From assembly GCA_002205965.3 (NCBI GenBank), contig NADL03000599.1:2914001-2978000 (forward strand): a stretch of 64,000 nt of DNA, read 5' to 3'. The DNA comes from Kappaphycus alvarezii. Taxonomy: Eukaryota; Rhodophyta; Florideophyceae; Gigartinales; Solieriaceae. How positions within the stretch are numbered: the first letter of the stretch is position 1; every line of letters starts with the position of its first letter. The translations under genes and the position numbers were made by a program. Below the pieces are notes generated by a model, which had not been told where the DNA came from, made no database searches, and saw only the letters and a list, made by a program, of their open reading frames with translations. Shown here piece by piece: positions 11,762-22,519 of the stretch.

Positions 11762-12133
11762 ATGCCGTCCGCCGCGCTGACCGCCGGTCTGCCAGCCGGA
11801 GGGGCTGCCGCCCGCACTCACTACCGCAAGGTCCAGGACCTACAGCGCAAGCTGTCAAGGCGCTTCGTGCCCGCCTCCCTCCCGCGACCCAGGTTTCCGA
11901 TTTCAGCCTCTGGTTTTGGACTCCCTCGGTGCCCCTTCTGCGGAGACGGTTTTATTTATCGAAGTGTTTGTACCCCGTGTAGCCAGGAAATGCCACACCC
12001 CGGACGCTACTATTCGCGCGGGCATCTGCCAGTGTATCAGTTGCGCCTTGTGGTCGTCGGTGGCAATGGCCATCATGTCGCGCGCCCCCGCTGCACGTCA
12101 ACGATTTGGTCCGTCCAGTTAGTTCTTCACTGA
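11762..12133 (+). pseudogene. C-terminal RLE-domain fragment of a LINE-like element, copy 1
   Basis: Reads ARTHYRKVQDLQRKLSRRF in one frame and then, after a frameshift, LDSLGAPSAETVLFIEVF and ISCALWSSVAMAIMSRAP to a stop. The same order of blocks occurs in copy 2 at 12168-12835. It matches the restriction-like-endonuclease C-terminus of certain non-LTR retrotransposons: an alanine-rich helix with K and L/R residues, a 'PL-DS-G' block, then a terminal R-rich helix. The upstream RT is missing here, so it is a fragment. Confidence 0.5.
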
Positions 12134-12167
12134 ATAGTCGTCAGTCGGTGCGCACTCTAGATAAGTA

Positions 12168-12835
12168 ATGAGTGAATATCATTCCTCTTCTGGTTCGTAT
12201 TTGTATACGGACCTGTGCCCTTCCGGTTTCAGTTGCAAACACCGGCATGACTCGCTCCGCGACGTCATTTCCTGCTGTATCGCCCGTGCAACCGGCCTGG
12301 ACTGCCAGTTTGAGGTCCAGGCACCGAGCTACGACCAGCTGACATCCTCGCGCAGCCACCAGCAGCTCCCGACGGGGCTGCGAAACGTCCCATCGCCTGC
12401 GACGTCACCGTCGTCTCAACGTTCAAGGTCGACGTACGATCGAAGGCTACCCGTGAAGTGGGAAGTGCTTCTTCAGTTGCGCACCGCAACAAGGTCACAG
12501 ACCTGGAACGCAAACTGTCGCGTCGACTCCCGCCCCCTTCCCACAACCCCACACAGGCCCCCAACTTTAATTTCCAACCGCTGCCTCTCGATTCCCTAGG
12601 TTCGCCTTCTCCCGCCACTATCCTTTTCATAGAGGGTCTCCTCAAAGACGTCGCGGAGGAGCTGCGTACATCATTTAGAGTTCTCAAGACGAGAATCTAT
12701 TGGCGCATTGGTTACACGATCAGGTCGTCTCTGGCGAACACTATCCTGTGCACGTGGCCGACGTGGACCAGCCGGTTGGCACTTAGCCACAAAATAGTCG
12801 GTTCCTGCATTGGACCCTCTATATTAATGCAGTAA
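12168..12835 (+). pseudogene. C-terminal RLE-domain fragment of a LINE-like element, copy 2
   Basis: The first frame gives CPSGFSCKHRHDSLRDVISC, a C...C..RHD..RD block at the start of RLE domains, with a cysteine-containing GLDCQFEVQ strand after it. The next frame gives SVAHRNKVTDLERKLSRRLP, LPLDSLGSPSPATILFIEG and IRSSLANTILC to a TAA at about 12833. Blocks and order parallel copy 1. An RLE nicks target DNA for target-primed reverse transcription. Frameshifts separate the blocks, so it is inactive. Confidence 0.55.
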
Positions 12836-15143
12836 AGTATATTTATTATATTTATATGGTTTGCTATTTTGAGTATTGCAAAGTCAGTTTAGTAGGTTCT
12901 TTCAAAAATTAAAGAACCAAATCGATTCTCTAGTTCAGTGAGGGCACCCTCTGAAAAATTAATGGTAATTTTGAACAACTGTAAATCATTTTAAATTACA
13001 GTTGTAATTCAATTTTCTCAATACAAAAATGCTTCTCTCAAGGTGACCACTGTAAATGCGCCAGCAGCGACAGTGTTCAAGACAATTAAACAACACGAGG
13101 CCAACGAAAGCTCCTGATCAACGACAATGCTCGAGAAACACACCCGTAAGCGCAGTAAGTTGAGAAGGTCTGATTGAGTGGTTTACTTTAAACAGATGTT
13201 TGTGCGGCTTTACACATACCCATTTCTCTTTTTGTCTTGAATTACATGTCCACGATTCGAAAGGTGGTCCCCGTTCCTCATCCGACAGGCCACCATTCGC
13301 TTCCTCAAGTACCCGATAAACTTTGATCCATTTTATTTCCAGCATTCTCAGATCGGGGACTACTTCCCAACTGCCTCAAAACATTGATGACGGACCGCCT
13401 AAGCACACGTTATGCCCCGCTGTCTCAGCGCCCCCGTGTCCAGGGCTAACCCACTTAGACGTGCCGTGTAAATTGAACATATTCTGTGGTCGCTGTGAAG
13501 GGGAACGACAAACTTCACCAGGGTTTTAAGCCAGGCAATGCCTCAAAATGGAAAGCGGTAGCGACCTAGTCGGACAACTTTCCGCCTAGCGTGAGAAAGT
13601 CCAACATGTGTACAGTTCCAAACCAGTCTAAGTCCCGAACCTCGAGGCCTTTGCCTGCAAAGCACCTCCTCCCGATATTGGACCGCCAGAAAATGTTTGA
13701 TTTGATAGACACACTCGCTACGCCCACGGTATCTCGCGGAAACCATTACTGTATCATATGCACTCTCATGCGAAAATCGATATGTGCATGCGCTGTCTAG
13801 TCCTGCTATCTCTTTTTTGAAGCTTGAAACAGGCGGTGGAGTTCCATGGTAATGGTCATGGTATTCTCCATGCACAGAGAAGCTTGACACACCGCAACAT
13901 GTAAAGTGCTTACTCTCCCCCCAGCTTGAACAAACCAGCGAGACCTGACGATGTCACCAAGTTGTGACAGTCCAACCCTGAATGCCAGATAGTTCAGCGA
14001 CCGGCACAAATTAAACAAACGTTAGAAACTGCTGTACCATATCAAGCAGCCAGGTGTTTCCCACTTTGCATAGAATATGGCGACGCTACTAGGCCGTAAC
14101 AATGGGTTCAGCTAATTGCAGACACCCCTAAAGGTGACGATATGTCACCGCCGAATCTCTCCATGACCGACACAACGTGAGTCACCGGGCGTCGAGCATT
14201 CTGGCGCGAGGTTGGCAAACACGTTTCTGGAGTCAGGACAATGTGTCTGTGCTTACTCTCCGCACACTTTCGTGCTTAGAACTCGTAAAGATGTTCCACC
14301 TCCATGGTGTTCAAAGAGCAAATATTGATTCCGACGTAGAGTTGCAAACATCAAAGAGTGCCAAGTACTGTACTGTCCCGCGATACTGTTTGTTTGACTC
14401 GAAATTTTTTGAGTAATGTTTGTCAACAGAAATTACTCGGCTTTAGATTTACATGGTGCAGTCTGTTGTTACAAGAATATCCTACCTGCAATGACGGCAT
14501 AGACCTCAGAGTTAAAGGACGTAGCCCATGATGCTATAAACATGTTGGGTAGGAGAGGGTAGACCAAACGGAAAATAACAGTGAAGCTTGGAAGACACAT
14601 ATATTCAGCGGTAGTCAATGAATCATGACCACCGGTATTGCTCTGCACCTGTTTTTTTTATGTTTGCATTATGAGCCACAGCATATTTGACACGAAATTA
14701 TTGCAGTGGTCAAGAAAAATAATCCCGCGGATTTGATAGTGTCAACGAAAACTTGATGAACTGGTGTTGCGGATTGTCATAGTCCTCAATGGAGTGTCAA
14801 GGGAATATGCGTTGAGCAATGCGAGCATTATTTCACGGTTTGCTCACTTGGCCGGTCAGTAACTGCAGTTATTTCACGTCAAGTAGGTATAATCTCACGT
14901 CAAGATTCAAGCGCTCTGCAAATGAAGTATCCACCGCCGGGTTTCTTGAATCATTTTCTTACTGACTCTTCCTCTAAGAGCAGACTGTTTCGCACCAGTA
15001 CTATGTAATAATCAGCATCTTTAACACAAATTGGATGTTCCCCCTTGGCCTACATAAACTATCAGGGCTCCACGCAGAAAGCCCCAGTGCTAATCAAACG
15101 CAACTTCATAGAAAACACCTACCTTTTGAAGCAAGCAAAGAAA
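12836..15143. other. Unassigned intergenic DNA
   Basis: No gene recognised. A perfect 9 bp inverted repeat (CAACTGTAA ... TTACAGTTG) lies at 12976-13004. Open frames at 13118-13345 (-), 13543-13890 (-) and 14177-14416 (+) have no recognisable domain. Confidence 0.5.
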
Positions 15144-16016
15144 ATGGACGACGGGGATCGAGGACGTTTTCGAATCATTCACAAAGGAAATGCCGCCAAG
15201 TCAAGTATACGAAATACGAATGACGCAGTAAAAGAACCAAAGGCAAAGGGAAAAACGGCAAGACCGGGCTTCAGTGTTGCCTTCCGAGCATAGTAGTAGT
15301 GATGAATCGGAATCGGAGCAAGCGCCCACGAACAGATCCAAAATGAATGAATCAGGGGTGCAGAAACGAACAGGCACCCTCTCAAAGATGTCTGCGTCCC
15401 AGGTGTTTGCGGGTCTGTCAAAAATGTCACCTAAGCATGCAAGTATTATGAGAGGTGGTACGACCAGCATATTGAAAAAAGACACTCGTACTGACAAAAT
15501 GCGTTCAAAGCATGATGGGGACCGGGATGCGTTCGAGCCGTGGCAGTCACCCAAGGAGGTGAAAAGGGGGTCTTTGTACGGTTCCTCAGCAGCAGAGGTG
15601 TTTGGTTTTGAAGATAAGCCAGAAAAGTCCCTACGTGTCCCTGGAAAGATGATGATTGGGAAGGGTGTCGCAAGGAGCGGAATGTTCAATCCACATTTGC
15701 AGAAGCTCGTTTCAGAACAGAGAAATACGGATTCGGAGATGTTTTACACTCATGGCGGGGGGCTTTTAGAGCAAGCCAGAGGAAAGCTGTTAGCACCATG
15801 GCATTTTCAGAGGCGAAATTAGCTACGGAAGAAAAATGGAGGAATCTGTTGCATGAGCATAAGAAGGGCGATGGACTAGTGCCGAGAGGGCCGCATGTTG
15901 CGGCATCCAACATCTCGAGTGGGGCAAGGTCTAGTCAGGAGTCGATTGATGGCGGCGGGGAGGCGAGCCCCGCAGTAGTCCGGAAGTATGCGAGGGCTGT
16001 CAGGGCTTCAAAATAG
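15144..16016 (+). pseudogene. Unrecognised charged, low-complexity protein gene, interrupted
   Basis: ATG at 15144 opens a lysine- and serine-rich frame (MDDGDRGRFRIIHKGNAA). It passes into a second frame near 15285, just before a serine/acidic tract (SEHSSSDESESEQ). It returns to the first frame near 15757 at a run of six G, and ends at a TAG (16014-16016). Joined, it would be a protein of about 290 residues, hydrophilic, probably disordered, with no signal peptide or membrane segment. I do not recognise a family. The G-run at the second break suggests an indel or sequence error. An intron at the first break cannot be excluded. Confidence 0.4.
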
Positions 16017-17199
16017 CAACTTGGACTGCGAGTCGTTCGAGGTGGGCCGGTTTGTTCGCAAAGCTTACCGTAGTTCAAGCACTTATGTACCGGGGCATGG
16101 CTCTGTGACAATACGCGCTGTAAGCATTATTAGCCTGCAAGTTTTTGGGAGAGGGTTTGGCGCTAGAAATGCGTGACCGGTACTCTCGATATGCCCGAAT
16201 GCAGTTGGAATCTATGAAGCAGCCCGAAGACCACTTGGTACAGGTACAGGAAAGTCGGAGATCTGCGTGAACCTAGTAGTAGTGATTAAACATTGAGCTT
16301 GACCATGTTTCGGAAATTTTGCGGAAACCAATTCTTTGAATTGCTTCGTACGGTAGGAGGCATCCGGACGGAATTACCTGTAAAGTGCAGGATTTCCGGA
16401 GCTGGCGCCTCTGTCCCGCTTGGTCAACGCGAAAGAAGGGCATCTGTATATCTCCTCACTTCATGGCGAAATCCCTTTTGTCGCAAACATTGCACATAAG
16501 TTGTCTTGCACGGAAAACTGCATCTGTTGATATCAAGAGATGCAGTTTTCAATGCTGCTACAGTCTATTAACACGCTTGAAGCACTATGGACTACACCAC
16601 GCAATGGGAGCGGAACCTGAGCTCATGTCAGAGGAAGAACCCGGTGCCTTGGCTTGCAGTCTGTCAAAAACTCCAAGCATAACGAGCGAGCTAGTCAGCT
16701 AGACCGTTGCACAGCACGTCCACGCCTGGCACCCCCTCACCAAAACATGAACAACTCAGTTTGGGGGCCGCACCGCAGTTGATGCTGACTGAGCTTTCCT
16801 TCCCAACTGTTATCACCCCCGCCCTCACCTCGATAGTTTACGTGAGTCAGAGAGTTTATAGAGTACAGAGATGCATGCGGCCGTAGAGCTAAAACGTAAC
16901 CGGGTTTGCAACGACGGCCACGCGCGGCGGGTCACGCGAGATGATCGCGATGGGCATAAAGGACCACTGGATACAGCCGAGGTGCTAACAGATGCGCCAT
17001 TGTAATCCACCAGTGGGTGTACGGTACCGGCGCGCTATGCAAAAGGATAACCCATCGCAAGAGGACGGTGGCAGGAGATGGGGCAGCAAGGCAGTCTTGG
17101 CGGATAGGTTGAAATCGAAAATAAGAATCGCGGGAGGGGTTGTCGCATGCTGGCGTCTGCTAGAGTCGGACCTCTTGCTGCACGGCGTGGACTCTGACT
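16017..17199. other. Unassigned DNA
   Basis: No gene recognised apart from the hairpin at 16513-16550. Several 60-100 codon frames overlap each other and show no domain. Confidence 0.45.
16513..16550. repeat. Perfect 13 bp hairpin
   Basis: GAAAACTGCATCT and its exact reverse complement AGATGCAGTTTTC are separated by 12 bases. There is no U-tract or flanking gene end to make it an obvious terminator. Confidence 0.7.
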
Positions 17200-17811
17200 C
17201 AAAAACAAACAAACTCTTTTATTACAGATTCACTAAACCGAGCAGGGTCACTCACGCATCAGGTGATGCGAGAGACAGAGCACGGCGAGCTACGGCATGG
17301 GCCGTGAGCTGGAGGACGAGGGAGGAGAGGGTGGTGACCAGGCGGTCGTATTCGACGGCAGCGGTAGTGCCGCGTCGTGTGGAGAAGAAGGCGGCTATCT
17401 TCCCTAGCGCGTGTGGAGCAGAGGAGCCCAGTGCCCCGTGTGTGTCAAAGCCAAGGGGTAGAAGTCAGCGTGTATTGTTGCGCAAAGGTCGGCGTAGCGT
17501 GCCCTCTTCTGGGTCTCCACAGGGAAAGTGGCGCCGCCTGGGGTCTTGCGGGCGTGGGGGATGGCGGCAGCTGTGTACGGGCTGGCGACAAAGACATCTA
17601 TGGCGCAGGGGCGAGGAGAGAGCTCGTAATTGTCGATTAAGATGTCCATCCTGTGACGGTCTTGGGGCGGGAGGTGGTTTTCCGCGGGGAAGGTGTACTC
17701 GAGGGTGGGGTTGAGCAATGCGGATGGGTGCCGAAGTAGGGAGAACAGCTTGTTCCGTAGGTGGTTGTGCCTTCGGAGAAATCCTTCCATAGTTGGGCAA
17801 TGAGTCGCGTG
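17200..17811 (-). mobile_element. 5'-truncated LINE copy, 3' end only
   Basis: Reverse complement of 19101-19712 with modest divergence. Read on the minus strand it encodes the C-terminal domain of the LINE: MEGFLRRHNHLRNKLFSLL, LEYTFPAENHLPPQDRHRMD, DVFVASPYTAAAIP and a terminal helix, then a 3' UTR with AATAAA and a short (TTTG)n-like tail at about 17200-17212. The frame is better kept through DVFVASP than in the plus copy. It is truncated in the middle of the CCHC/RLE region, where it meets the start of the other copy. Confidence 0.85.
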
Positions 17812-19712
17812 ATCAAGACTACGTCCTACTGAAAATCGACCTCTCCAACGCCTTCAACTGCGTGGAGCGCTCCTATTTTCTCCGCTCGGTCATCGACTAC
17901 GCTCCACAGGCGGCCAGGTTCGTTCACCTAACCTACGGGAGGGCCTCGGATTTGCACTTCGGCCCTACGTCCTGCAGTCTGCCACAGGTACACACCAAGG
18001 CGACCCTCTCGCCATGCACCTGTACGCACTCGCCATCCAACCTTTCCTCCGCCATCTGCACACATCCTTCCCCGCAGCAAAGATGCACGCATGGTATGCC
18101 GACGACGGCAATATCATCCTTCCCTCCCGTGACGCCCTGGATCTACTGCATACAATCGAGAGGGAAGGCAGGCAGATAGGAATGTTTATTAACATGCAGA
18201 AGACTGAACATGGTGGTTCGGACAGGACAACCTCCCCCGCCTCCCATGCAAAATCGTCACTGCTGAGGCCACTACAGTGCTCGGGTCCCCGATCGGAACT
18301 GACCGCGGATGCTTTCTCTCCTCCCACACAGCCTCCAGTCCGCCCGGAACATCTGGGCAGCCCTTCCAGCCCTCCGGGATCCCCAAACTTCCTTCCACCT
18401 CCTTCGCCACTGCGCAAGCGCATGCAAGCTCGTGTACACCCTTCGGACAACCCCGCCGCACCTAACCCTTTCTTTCAAATGCGTTTGATGAAGAACTGCG
18501 AGGGGCTTTTCAAAGGATTCATCGCGACCTTCATCAGGCTTCTTGGCACTGCGCAACACTTCCATTCACAATGGGCGGCCTGGGACTCACACTCACATCC
18601 TCAATCTACGCCGCCGCTCATCTATGTTCCATGCTCAGTTCCTACACATCATCCTCGACCTGCTCCCGGACGACGGGCGCCACCTCTCACCTCTGCCATC
18701 CGCAGAACGCACAGCTCCCTCAACCAGTCCCTCCTCCCCGACCACCTCCAACTCGAGCCCCTGCTCGCCCGCCTTCAACGGTGGGCCCACCGCAAGGCGT
18801 CCAGCAACTATCACCAATGCCATTCATGAGCAACGCCTCAAGCATACCTAACTTCTCCCCCGCAACATGAAACCGCAGCCCAACGCCTCGCGAGGAACCT
18901 TAGCTGCCGAACCCGCTCTGCCAACTCCCCTTTCCTCACACTCCCGGACTCACGCAGCTCTACTCGAGTCTCCCCCGAGATCTGGACGTACATGGTCCTA
19001 CTGCGCCTCGGCAACCCGGTCTTCAGTGGCCACGACCAGTGCCCTCGATGTCTGCTCTCCAACGCTCGCTCACCGCCCATCCTCGACCCGCTCGGCAGAC
19101 ACGCGACTCATTGCCCAACTATGGAAGGATTTCTCCGAAGGCACAACCACCTACGGAACAAGCTGTTCTCCCTACTTCGGCACCCATCCGCAATGCTCAA
19201 CCCCACCCTCGAGTACACCTTCCCCGCGGAAAACCACCTCCCGCCCCAAGACCGTCACAGGATGGACATCTTAATCGACAATTACGAGCTCTCTCCTCGC
19301 CCTGCGCCACAGATGTCTTTGTCGCCAGCCCGTACACAGCTGCCGCCATCCCCACGCCCAGCAAGACCCCAGGCGGCGCCACTTTCCCTGTGGAGACCCA
19401 GAAAGGGCACGCTACGCCGACCTTTGCGCAACAATACACGCTGACTTCTACCCCCTTGGCTTTGACACACACGGGGCACTGGTCCTCTGCTCCACACGCG
19501 CTAGGGAAGATAGCCGCCTTCTTCTCCACACGACGCGGCACTACCGCTGCCGTCGAATACGACCGCCTGGTCACCACCCTCTCCTCCCTCGTCTCCAGCT
19601 CACGGCCCATGCCGTAGCTCGCCGTGCTCTGTCTCTCGCATCACCTGATGCGTGAGTGACCCTGCTCGGTTTAGTGAATCTGTAATAAAAGAGTTTGTTT
19701 GTTTGTTTTTTG
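17812..19712 (+). mobile_element. 5'-truncated LINE with RT and C-terminal RLE-like domain
   Basis: Begins inside the reverse transcriptase with LLKIDLSNAFNCVERSYF (about 17830). After a frameshift it reads ATGTHQGDPLAMHLYALAIQ (about 17990) and the polymerase box HAWYADDGNII (about 18085), with both aspartates kept. Thumb-region blocks follow (VLGSPIGTD, DPQTSFHLLRHC, TMGGLGLTL). Then come a Cys-Cys-His-Cys zinc motif (CPRC ... DPLGRHATHC, near 19030-19110) and an RLE-like domain with RHRMDILIDNY (near 19255). The 3' UTR has a GCATCA/TGATGC inverted repeat (about 19637-19650), AATAAA (near 19684) and a TTTG-type tail. Several frameshifts are present. Confidence 0.88.
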
Positions 19713-22519
19713 TTGACCCTAACGCGTTTGACGAAAAGATCACCTCTTCCCCTGGATATACTGTACAGTAGCTCTGCACCAGTACTGTAAGCCAAGACCA
19801 ATTCTGTACAATATTTCAAAGCGTGTGCGGTAGAGAGCGATTTCGAGGGCTCTTGTACTGTAATGCAGACACAATCATCCTGTAATGTGGGAAACGGTTT
19901 TGATCCAACTCAACGGCTGCGATCAAAGCGTCCCCCACCCAGTAGGGTCAATACTCTAGGAATGGATACTAGGCAATGAATGTGGGTAGAGGCGCGGTGT
20001 GTGGGGTGACAACTACCGGGTAAGATGAGAGCAGCGGCAGGCGTTTGGTGGGTGGGCATACGGAATGACGGGGTGGTTGGGAAGAGCGGTCGGGCATGGA
20101 ATGGCTGGTTGGGCGGGAAGGGGCGAGCGGGCGGGCGCGTTTGGCGTCGCTCGGTCGGTATGAGGTGGGGGTTTTGTTGCAAAGTATAAAGTGGGGCGAG
20201 AGAGGAGGGGAGGGTGGGGAATTTGAAGGGATTTTACGGTAGGACAGTGCGGATTGAGAGCATTGGGAGGAAGTTTTGTGTTGGCAACTACTGGAGAGTA
20301 CAGTAAAGTACAGTTGTACCTTGGAGGGTATTGTACTGTGTTGTATTTACGGGTCTAGTTTGGGAATGGGATTCGCATTTTGGCATATGACCCGACTCGA
20401 TCCAAGCTTGATCCCGAACTTATTCATCGCTGTAGCTAGCTCGTCGAGAGACAGAGATGATATTTACTCTTTACTTTTCAGTGGTGTCAAATTCTCCCGA
20501 GTGGGCCTGCAGCAACAGTAGCAGTATTATGTACATAAAGTAGTACAGTATGATCTCCCGAGGCACATCTACGTGCACAAGCTTGTGCAGGGAACGGTAA
20601 AGTTACAGCCAATGCAATATTTCAAACGGTGCGGCACCTGACCTATCCTGGACATCACGACTATCGTAGGTCCTAGCTTACTGAAGTTGAGCAATATTGT
20701 ATTGTACCGCACGGTAAAGTGCTACTGTGAATGAATGAATGGGGTTGTGTAATTACCAGACTGTTTGATGCACACGGCCTGGTATTGTCTCTGGGTACAT
20801 TAAGCACAGTGCAATGCCTACGGTAATCGATGGGGCTTTTGCCAACGTGGGGTGTTGTAGTAAAGATTACTGCTGGCAAGATTTGTGCAGCATCATGAAT
20901 CATGAAATGCCAAGCGTTGAAACATGCCGCACAGAACTACCCTTCGAAGGGTAGCTTGGGGATTTTGGACCGAAATCTTTATGCTTCTGACAACATGTAC
21001 AGTAGCAAGGAGTCAACGATCCTCGCAGTACCCGTTACCGGATAATGAACTACAATAAATGTAACCTTGATGCAAGCACTGTTGGGGGTGTAATTTTGTA
21101 TAACGTACTCAGAACTGTTTCCGCTCCATCCAATAGAGGGTCGACTTGAACCATGTACCCGAATCATGCGGTTGGTGCTAGTTTGGGTTAAATATCGGAG
21201 CACGTTTTGGTACTGTATGATGGTATCCCATAGGGAAAAAAGGCGGGGCCTATTAATTATGGTACCCTGCCAGATTTGCACATAAATTAGCAAAGATTTA
21301 CCCTACGTTATTGAACCTCTTGTACAGTCTGTACAGTACTACAATACAGTACAGTACAGTACAGTACAGTACAGCACAATAATATTTAAGCTGCAAACAA
21401 AATTCGGCTACACTCGTAATTTTTTTTAAAATAGTAAGCTCAGCTTGTCAAATAAGGGCGCAATTATGTTTTCTCACTTGGAGAAACGGTTGCGAATACG
21501 TCCTACCCTGAAGGTGATCTGGAGATTTACATTTAAAGAGTCGAACCTTAATTTCCAGAAATTTAGCAAGCACAGTGTAGTAGGCATGGCGGCTCAACTT
21601 GAGAGGGCCTAGATTCTGCATGTGTTTACACAAGCGAAAGCCACATGTACAATACAAAACTATTCAACATTGTACGAGCCATACAGTGTTGCAACGTTGA
21701 TTGCAAGGGATATCCAGGAGATTGTGGGCAGTCAAAAATTTTCTGTTAAGATACAGTCCAGTACCAATGATTAGCAAAACCGTATTGAAAACCCGCTCCC
21801 AACTGGGCATGTGTAGTATCGTCGATGCAGCGGGGTAGAGAACGTGTTTATCTCAACTGCAGGAATTTACCTTCCTCTTTCTTTGTTTCAAGGGTAGACA
21901 AGGAGCTCCATACGGCTTGGACATTCGCAGTTTTGTAAAACTTGATCTAGCACAATACTGTACTGTACAGTATATTGTGCAAAGCACAAGAGTTGCGTCA
22001 AGTGCTTTTTTGCACAATGAAATTACAGATGTGCTTCCCCAAAAACGCTTCATTCCTTACTGTAAGCATAGTAAACGTACAGTATGTGCTACCATTTCAA
22101 AAAAAAAAACAGCCATGTGCACACACCGAGTAGAGTAAAATGTGCCTGAGGCATACTATACTGTACTGTATCATATCCTATGTATCGTTTCGACAAAGGG
22201 ACGTTTTTCAGGCAAGCCCTAAAAACAAGCAAAAAATTGCCAAGACCAAATCGCAGTTTGCTGCAAGTGGTGATTTCCCTCCCTTTCGGTCAGTCATATG
22301 TTGCCCAGCCATCGGCATTCGTCCCCACCCATCCCACCCCTTACCCCGCCTTCCCCGAGATATCCTCCGCGCATCTTGTTCATTAACTCTGCCTCCCTGT
22401 CGACGTCGACATCCCTACCACCCCCCCTCCTACCCTAGAACATCCCCAGTTCTCACCCTCCCCATCCCTCACCACCCCACCCCCCCCTTTCCAATCGCTT
22501 CACCTCCCCTTCTTGTATT
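19713..22519. other. Intergenic region with dispersed GTAC palindromes
   Basis: No gene recognised. Palindromic ACTGTACAGT-type motifs recur (about 19756, 20290, 20995, 21320-21374, 21950-21980, 22158). A GC-rich block lies at 19900-20260. 22300-22519 is pyrimidine-rich (long C runs) and directly precedes the hydrolase gene start, so it is a plausible leader or promoter-proximal region. No TATA box can be assigned with confidence. Confidence 0.5.
21343..21374. repeat. Pentanucleotide microsatellite (ACAGT)n
   Basis: About six consecutive copies of ACAGT, bordered by further TGTACAGT units at 21320-21342. Confidence 0.85.

Noticed and set aside
17200-19712. Twin-priming inversion of a single LINE insertion
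   Set aside because: Twin priming inverts an upstream segment without duplicating the 3' end. Here the inverted part repeats the 3' end.
19910-20182. Proline-rich 90-codon minus frame
   Set aside because: Low-complexity consequence of a G-rich plus strand, with no domain or conserved start context.
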